Source: Ulva prolifera (lineage: Eukaryota; Chlorophyta; Ulvophyceae; Ulvales; Ulvaceae). Taken from it: a stretch of DNA of 64,000 nucleotides. Position 1 is the stretch's first letter. Each line of letters begins with the position of its first letter. This document shows, in pieces, positions 59,201 to 64,000 of this stretch. The notes beneath the pieces are model-generated. The model had not been told where the DNA came from, did no database searches, and worked only from the letters and a program-made list of their open reading frames with translations. Made by a program: the position numbers and the translations under genes. The stretch covers positions 8,293,836-8,357,835 of the forward strand of contig CM041198.1 in NCBI GenBank assembly GCA_023078555.1. The letters run 5' to 3'.

Positions 59201-60045
59201 GGATGGACTTGAGCACGGAGGCAGGCAGGCTCGGTGCCGCTCGTGTGCGCAGTGCCCGCGGCGCCCCCGGTAGCGCCTTCTTGTCCGCCCTCCCCGGCCG
59301 GCGGCGGCTGGACACCACCATCGGTAACCACTCCCTTACCACCATCCTTCGCCACCGCCTCGGTGAGCGAGTCTGCGGCCCTGTGGAGATGCCGCCGTGC
59401 GATTGCTCCGGCGAGAGCATCGGACGCGGCGACCATGCTATGCTGTGCACCCGAAATAACAAGTGTCTTTCGTCGCGCCATGATAAATTTGCTTATGCAA
59501 TGCGCCGTGTTCACACTTGTGCTGGGGTGTCCACGAGCATGGAGCCGCCGTACGCCGGCGTGCATGGGGATGCCGGAGCTGGGAAAGTGGGGCGGCACAG
59601 GGCGGACATCCTCGCCATCCTGCCAGGTGGGCGTCATGTCATGGTGGACGTGACGGTGACGCATCCGCTTGGGAAGGATGCTTTGCGTAAGGGGTCGCAT
59701 AGGGAGGATGCCTCGGCGGCGAAGGTCGCGGAGAAGCTCAAGCGGGATGATTGGGAGAAGTTTGCCGATAAGCCGCAATATGAGTTTGTTCCGTTTGCTG
59801 TTGAGTCCTATGGGAAGCTCGCGCCGCGGGCGGAGGAGTACATCCGGGAGTTGGGTGAGATTGCTGCGGCATCAGGCCGCGTCTCCAAGTCGGTGTTTGT
59901 GATGAATGCGTACAAGTTGCTTTCGTGTGTGCTGCAGAAGGGCAATGCGGAAATGTACGCGCACACGCTGACGGCCGTCGCCCGGTCGTGCGGCAAGCAT
60001 TTCACCCAAGGCCTTGATGTGCCGGTGGATGCCTTTCTGGGTTGA
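56242..60045 (+). CDS. LINE-1 polyprotein: reverse transcriptase with R2-like endonuclease (1267 aa)
   Basis: A single protein that would nick the target and reverse transcribe the element RNA there (target-primed reverse transcription). Residues 1-260 are Ala/Pro-rich and disordered-looking, with a basic KRRRSG start. A basic segment (GRAAKGRGGGRKQAPRKHKG, about 255-275) may bind nucleic acid. RT: GGPSGWTFEM (about 483), motif A ADMRNAFNEIH (about 606), motif B GVRQGDPLGPLLFA (about 661), catalytic YLDDF (about 696). CCHC knuckle: C1053, C1055, H1065, C1069. Endonuclease: RAD (D1122) and VDV (D1136), spaced as in the R2-type K/R-PD-X12-14-D/E motif. There is no apurinic endonuclease domain. 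The start is the first ATG after the 5' UTR and is conserved in copies A and D. The frame is uninterrupted. Confidence 0.93.
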   Translation: MSSTSKRRRSGTPEGVAAPARSPIKLQRAQLHPEAEEEAAAARSAGECCLQGSHAEVEAEDSKADETPKQPPAAASRLQKQLATKLRVDSVPASAPRSRRAKLREDPGALLGQPSRSCSEEPPCTEEAANAAPAAEGPSSTSATPAPAPTPAAATGAATPTEAPPAHRPSSNRPIPANDGLADRGATASAGAAHPVEQPQPDLPLPPPPPPAQPAPADPPAATAEQSASGAGAGTREQPARPAAAAPGAGTSRSGAGRAAKGRGGGRKQAPRKHKGLRAAQACPRTGQQHGGGTTRKFIRRAVSDQLTRDFSLCSAQALEAISSAAAEAGGRSALNQVLAPIAALLRLPSLVLAEPRGGSDTDKRDKRMLAIMAKYRRGELEDEEGGFAPSVTHRRKEMTEEARLAERVESGVKGGSIHIAARRLNDEKPADTTCPAVMEKLRALHPAAAPPPPLECDVPALQIDSTLLVRVLDRIKNHKKGRAGGPSGWTFEMILAVTGGTARGFQAALDFVNLMLSGMLPRECGLLDSKLLALQKQTGGVRPIAIGEVWYRLAAMCAIEAVGKAAGRDLAPLQVGVGTAGGTDAVAHSVAAALEKDPHAIALTADMRNAFNEIHRTAVARGVLKALPELLPFFQFGYGAATHLHVVGAASGTVIESQRGVRQGDPLGPLLFALGFQEVLTALAEAVPEAPCMSYLDDFTAVGRGPALRKLLGRLCGDGPGSARSVGLTIVPGKSGLFAPCAEAHEECRAVQQSTGVPHREDGITVVGTHVGTDAFVRARLKAAAAKAIGEIDLLMRLPVTKQVQLLLLRQSFAVRLVHHQRTTRWELLAESTRALEGAVVAAVASIAQVPVTQDPSGVLVQMSSAVQQMLLPIRHGGLGLRMTHPVEAKAALLTGVAVAHRVVADGPAAFQRLDGPAAPVLQHDWDCVRGILPDIEEWVTKISGKIDGGSPADLSSKGVRLVLPSLQHTVSRSMGDKAGKAFLDGMDLSTEAGRLGAARVRSARGAPGSAFLSALPGRRRLDTTIGNHSLTTILRHRLGERVCGPVEMPPCDCSGESIGRGDHAMLCTRNNKCLSSRHDKFAYAMRRVHTCAGVSTSMEPPYAGVHGDAGAGKVGRHRADILAILPGGRHVMVDVTVTHPLGKDALRKGSHREDASAAKVAEKLKRDDWEKFADKPQYEFVPFAVESYGKLAPRAEEYIRELGEIAAASGRVSKSVFVMNAYKLLSCVLQKGNAEMYAHTLTAVARSCGKHFTQGLDVPVDAFLG

Positions 60046-60241
60046 GAGCTCTGTTCTTAGGGCGTTTGATGATCTTGTTTTTGGTTGATGTCCGGGTTGT
60101 GTGTTGGGATGCGTTCTGGTTCCCCAACATCTGGTGGTTGCTCGTTTGGCGGCCGCTCGCTTGTCTTACTGGCTTGTTGTGTGTGTTAGCTTGATGTATT
60201 GATTTGCTTTGCCATACAATGGCCCGGTATGTGTAACTTGA
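60046..60241 (+). other. LINE-1 3' UTR with terminal hairpin (copy G)
   Basis: G/T-rich 3' UTR. The terminal 31 bases contain the hairpin gccat-aca-atggc (60211-60223) and the end tatgtgtaacttga. Hairpin and tail are shared with LINE-2, whose 3' UTR otherwise differs greatly, so they are the likely RT recognition site. All truncated copies in the window keep this end. Confidence 0.7.
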
Positions 60242-61846
60242 CTTGCGAAAGTTGTCTGCACGGGGTATGGTCGCATACTGGGTTGGTGCTGGGCTGGGGC
60301 CCAGCATGCAGCGTGTGTACGCCCAGGATGTTCCTGGGGGTAGGGTTGTGGTGGTGCGGCAAATCATGTGCACCACGGATCAGATGATCCGGCACGTACG
60401 CAAGTACGATGCGTCCGCTGTTGTGGACAAGAGAGAGCCTGCAGAGTTTGCGAACTCCCTACAGGTTGTCTTTGAGGGTGATAACGAGGGTGTCCGCGTG
60501 ACTGACAGTGATGTCCCCTCGTTTATGACTGACTCCACGCATGATGGGGGAGTGCTGAGACGTCTGCGTGAATTCTCGCACGCCCCCCCTGGTCATGGTA
60601 GGGTGCCTGTCATGGACATGACGTTCAGGCAGGACGCACTGCCCGATATAGCAGTGTACTCTCCGCGTTTCGGCGCAGGCTCCTCTGCTGAGGTGCTCCG
60701 GCGTGACCCTGCGCGGGACACACCGGAGGTGGCCAGGCACGCCGTGCATCGCACGCGTGCGATTGCCCGTGCCGCTGCCCACCCTGATGTTGCAGTCCCC
60801 CCTCGGGTCCCAGGCCAGGCGCGCCTATCTGGGGCCCCTCCAGCGCGCACTATCGAGTACGTTGCGACTCGTAATGCTCAGCTCCACGACCCTGGCATCG
60901 AGGCTGCATTTGTCCTGCCCATGTCTCCGCCGTCAGCAGATGATCCGATGGATGATGATGAAGATGACGACGGTCCTGGCATCTACGATGACGATGCAGA
61001 TGAGATGGAGGAGTACACCATCAGCGATGATGAACGGGCTGCGGCTCATCAGAATCGCGAGGCTCTGCGGGTTCGAACAGGGGGTAATTCGGCTGCGGCC
61101 TCAACATCTGGCGCGGGAGCAGTAGCTAAGCCCCTGCGAGGGGCTGAGGGGCTGAGACCTTCCTGGGAGGATGAGCCAGATGAAATTGAGATGGAGTCCG
61201 GATCCGAATTAGGGGGAGAGATCCGGGCTGCCCCCTCTGCCGCTGCCGGGGTTGATTTGCCTGATGAGGTAAGAGCCATTCCAGCTGCTCTTCCCCGCAT
61301 TAAAGTCAATCCTCTTGTACGTAGACGCCTTGTTCCTTTGGCTGTGGATGTAGCTGCTGTGCATGAGCCCGCGGGCTCTGATCGTGCTAGTAGTGAAACA
61401 GTAGTAGCTGACATCAAGTTTTCAGGCTGCAATCAGGACACATCAGCCGCGGCTGACTGTGGAGTGTCCGGTGCAGGCCTGAAGGATCAGCATGGGGAGT
61501 CTGGTGAGCAGCACAATGCTCAGCGTCGTGGGTCGCGCAGAGCAGCTGCCGCCAGGAAGCAGAAGCCTTCCGACCCTGATCTGCCTTCTATGAAGGAAGG
61601 ACTCGCGGGTCCAGACAGGGATGCTTGGCTGCGTGCCATGCAGGAGGAGGTGGAAGCACTGGGTGAGCACGGGACATTTAGCTTGTGCTATCTGCCTGCG
61701 GGTAAGAAAGCTATCTCGGGCAAGTGGGTGTTCAAGATCAAGCGCGGACCCGCTGGTGAGATTCAGCGTTACAAGGCACGTTATGTAGCTCGTGGTTTTT
61801 CTCAGGTAGAAGGGATAGATTTCTTCGAGACTTGGTCCCCTGTCAT

Positions 61847-64000
61847 TCAAGTTACACATACCGGGCCATTGTATGGCAAAGCAAATCAATACATCAAGCT
61901 AACACACACAACAAGCCAGTAAGACAAGCGAGCGGCCGCCAAACGAGCAACCACCAGAACTTGGGGAACTAGAACGCATCCCAACACACAACCCGGACAT
62001 CAACCAAAATCAAGATCATCAAACGCTCTAGGAACAGAGCTCTCAACCCAGAAAGGCATCCACCGGCACATCAAGGCCTTGGGTGAAATGCTTGCCGCAC
62101 GACCGGGCGACGGCCGTCAGCGTGTGCGCGTACATTTCCGCATTGCCCTTCTGCAGCACACACGAAAGCAACTTGTACGCATTCATCACAAACACCGACT
62201 TGGAGACGCGGCCTGATGCCGCAGCAATCTCACCCAACTCCCGGATGTACTCCTCCGCCCGCGGCGCGAGCTTCCCATAGGACTCAACAGCAAACGGAAC
62301 AAACTCATATTGCGGCTTATCGGCAAACTTCTCCCAATCATCCCGCTTGAGCTTCTCCGCGACCTTCGCCGCCGAGGCATCCTCCCTATGCGACCCCTTA
62401 CGCAAAGCATCCTTCCCAAGCGGATGCGTCACCGTCACGTCCACCATGACATGACGCCCACCTGGCAGGATGGCGAGGATGTCAGCCCTGTGCCGCCCCA
62501 CTTTCCCTGCTCCGGCATCCCCATGCACGCCGGCGTACGGCGGCTCCATGCTCGTGGACACCCCATCACAAGTGTGAACACGGCGCATTGCATAAGCAAA
62601 TTTATCATGGCGCGACGAAAGACACTTGTTATTTCGGGTGCACAGCATAGCATGGTCGCCGCGTCCGATGCTCTCGCCGGAGCAATCGCACGGCGGCATC
62701 TCCACAGGGCCGCAGACTCGCTCACCGAGGCGGTGGCGAAGGATGGTGGTAAGGGAGTGGTTACCGATGGTGGTGTCCAGCCGCCGCCGGCCGGGGAGGG
62801 CGGACAAGAAGGCGCTACCGGGGGCGCCGCGGGCACTGCGCACACGAGCAGCACCGAGCCTGCCTGCCTCCGTGCTCAAGTCCATCCCGTCCAAGAACGC
62901 CTTGCCTGCCTTGTCACCCATGGACCTAGACACAGTATGCTGCAAGGAGGGGAGAACAAGACGCACGCCTTTGCTGGAGAGGTCCGCCGGTGAGCCACCG
63001 TCGATCTTCCCGGAGATCTTCGTGACCCACTCCTCGATGTCGGGCAAGATGCCGCGGACGCAGTCCCAGTCGTGCTGGAGGACCGGCGCGGCCGGCCCGT
63101 CGAGCCGCTGGAACGCGGCGGGGCCGTCAGCGACGACCCGGTGAGCCACCGCAACGCCGGTGAGCAACGCAGCTTTCGCCTCAACCGGGTGGGTCATGCG
63201 CAACCCAAGGCCGCCGTGGCGAATCGGCAACAACATCTGCTGAACTGCCGAGCTCATCTGCACGAGCACGCCAGACGGATCCTGCGTGACCGGCACCTGC
63301 GCAATGCTCGCCACCGCGGCGACGACAGCGCCTTCGAGGGCGCGTGTCGACTCGGCCAGGAGCTCCCACCTGGTCGTGCGCTGGTGGTGCACCAAGCGGA
63401 CGGCAAATGACTGCCGGAGCAGCAGCAGCTGCACCTGCTTGGTGACCGGCAAGCGCATGAGCAGATCGATCTCCCCGATTGCCTTCGCGGCAGCGGCTTT
63501 CAGCCGCGCGCGGACGAAGGCGTCAGTGCCGACGTGGGTGCCGACCACTGTGATGCCGTCCTCTCTGTGGGGCACGCCGGTGGACTGCTGGACGGCACGA
63601 CACTCCTCATGTGCCTCGGCACAGGGCGCAAACACGCCACTCTTACCCGGCACGATGGTGAGGCCGACCGAGCGCGCGCTGCCCGGACCGTCCCCGCAGA
63701 GGCGGCCCAGGAGCTTGCGCAACGCAGGCCCGCGGCCCACGGCAGTGAAGTCATCGAGGTACGACATGCAGGGCGCCTCCGGGACTGCTGCCGCAAGCGC
63801 CGTCAAGACCTCCTGGAAGCCCAACGCAAACAGTAGCGGCCCCAGCGGGTCGCCCTGCCGCACCCCACGCTGCGATTCGATCACAGTGCCGCTGGCGGCA
63901 CCCACCACATGGAGTTGGGTGGCAGCACCGTACCCGAATTGGAAGAACGGGAGCAGCTCCGGCAGCGCCTTCGAGACCCCGCGCGCGACGGCGGTGCGGA
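61847..64000 (-). mobile_element. LINE-1 copy H, reversed, runs off the window
   Basis: The 3' end is at 61847 (reverse complement of aacttga), inserted in the copia RT region, with LINE sequence to the right edge. Its 5' end and second TSD are outside the window. The adjacent copia bases ctgtcat reappear as a tag at the fragment at 44477, marking H as a likely source. Confidence 0.92.
62043..64000 (-). CDS. LINE-1 copy H polyprotein, C-terminal about 650 codons (partial)
   Basis: Open from the window edge (within the RT, before motif B) to the stop after VDAFLG. It contains GVRQGDPLGPLLFA, the YLDDF box, the thumb region, the CCHC knuckle and the endonuclease RAD...VDV pair. No stop or frameshift is seen in the visible part. 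Only a few substitutions separate it from copies E and G, so it may be intact. Confidence 0.88.
   Translation of the reverse strand, partial: RTAVARGVSKALPELLPFFQFGYGAATQLHVVGAASGTVIESQRGVRQGDPLGPLLFALGFQEVLTALAAAVPEAPCMSYLDDFTAVGRGPALRKLLGRLCGDGPGSARSVGLTIVPGKSGVFAPCAEAHEECRAVQQSTGVPHREDGITVVGTHVGTDAFVRARLKAAAAKAIGEIDLLMRLPVTKQVQLLLLRQSFAVRLVHHQRTTRWELLAESTRALEGAVVAAVASIAQVPVTQDPSGVLVQMSSAVQQMLLPIRHGGLGLRMTHPVEAKAALLTGVAVAHRVVADGPAAFQRLDGPAAPVLQHDWDCVRGILPDIEEWVTKISGKIDGGSPADLSSKGVRLVLPSLQHTVSRSMGDKAGKAFLDGMDLSTEAGRLGAARVRSARGAPGSAFLSALPGRRRLDTTIGNHSLTTILRHRLGERVCGPVEMPPCDCSGESIGRGDHAMLCTRNNKCLSSRHDKFAYAMRRVHTCDGVSTSMEPPYAGVHGDAGAGKVGRHRADILAILPGGRHVMVDVTVTHPLGKDALRKGSHREDASAAKVAEKLKRDDWEKFADKPQYEFVPFAVESYGKLAPRAEEYIRELGEIAAASGRVSKSVFVMNAYKLLSCVLQKGNAEMYAHTLTAVARSCGKHFTQGLDVPVDAFLG

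Larger units (their letters stand above)
55794..60241 (+). mobile_element. LINE-1 copy G: full-length, apparently intact R2-type-endonuclease LINE
   Basis: About 4.45 kb: 448-bp 5' UTR, one ORF of 1267 codons, and a 3' UTR of about 196 bp ending aacttga without poly(A). The TSD is acttgcgaa (55748-55756 and 60241-60249). Between the 5' TSD and the LINE start there are 37 extra bases of unknown origin. The copy lies within the copia integrase-RT interval. It is the best candidate for an active source among the copies seen. Confidence 0.93.
51800..61846 (+). mobile_element. Ty1/copia element 2, split by many LINE insertions (fossil)
   Basis: 5' LTR 51800-52147, primer site at 52148, gag from ATG 52454. 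Recognised parts in order: gag with zinc knuckle CFFCKKKGHLRANC (about 53908-53950); protease FIIDSGSDIHIV (about 54040-54075); a pre-integrase HHCC region (about 54630-54790); integrase core pieces (55015-55640; HTDKGGEF, CNGMIERRIG); an acidic, low-complexity linker (60240-61560); and the start of RT (AWLRAMQEEVEAL to ARGFSQVEGIDFFETWSPV, 61620-61846). It inserted into LINE-2 copy F and was later hit by at least six LINE insertions. Each piece is otherwise well preserved, so the element was young when first disrupted. The RT remainder and 3' LTR lie beyond LINE copy H, outside the window. Confidence 0.88.

Overview
This is a repeat-dominated stretch of a eukaryotic nuclear genome. It holds one partial host gene, a large 121-bp satellite array, and a dense nest of retrotransposons. 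The evidence for a eukaryote is a spliced protein-kinase-like gene, Ty1/copia and Ty3/gypsy elements, and non-LTR retrotransposons (LINEs) whose single ORF ends in a restriction-like endonuclease. The GC-rich, Ala/Pro-rich coding style and the mix of elements suggest a protist, perhaps a green alga, but the species cannot be settled from the sequence.

Layout. 1-1878: partial kinase-like gene with at least one clear intron. 1879-2887: no recognisable gene. 2888-5306: old Ty3/gypsy pol on the minus strand, ending at an unresolved base (N at 5307). 5308-37300: about 200 monomers of a 121-bp satellite, all in one orientation, interrupted by LINE insertions: the A/B pair at 6514-13664 and fragments at 16878, 22159 and 31505. 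37316-44813: an older-subfamily LINE (copy D) filled with nested insertions, including a reversed LINE, three LINE 3' ends and a 325-bp TRIM element, then fused to a younger LINE fragment (copy E). 44814-46205: remains of a minus-strand copia element. 46206-47737: unassigned DNA and LINE 3' ends. 47738-50790: diverged and ordinary satellite around about 750 bp of unassigned DNA. 50835-51799: 5' part of another older-subfamily LINE (copy F), cut by a copia element whose 5' LTR is at 51800-52147. 52148-61846: that copia element, itself split by six LINE insertion blocks, including an apparently intact full-length LINE (G, 55794-60241). A further reversed LINE (H) starts at 61847 and runs off the window.

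The LINE family is the main subject. It encodes one protein of 1267 residues with a reverse transcriptase (YLDDF catalytic box), a CCHC knuckle and an R2-like endonuclease. It has no apurinic endonuclease domain and no poly(A) tail. Two subfamilies can be told apart: LINE-1, younger, 3' end aacttga; and LINE-2, older, 3' end aactta. About 20 copies are present and nearly all have 8-16 bp target-site duplications (TSDs), at unrelated target sequences. Insertion junctions record a double insertion consistent with template jumping, a snap-back palindrome, short 3' read-through tags that link parent and daughter copies, and an in-place partial tandem duplication. The nesting gives the order: LINE-2 F is older than the copia element, which is older than LINE-1 G, H and the fragments within it.
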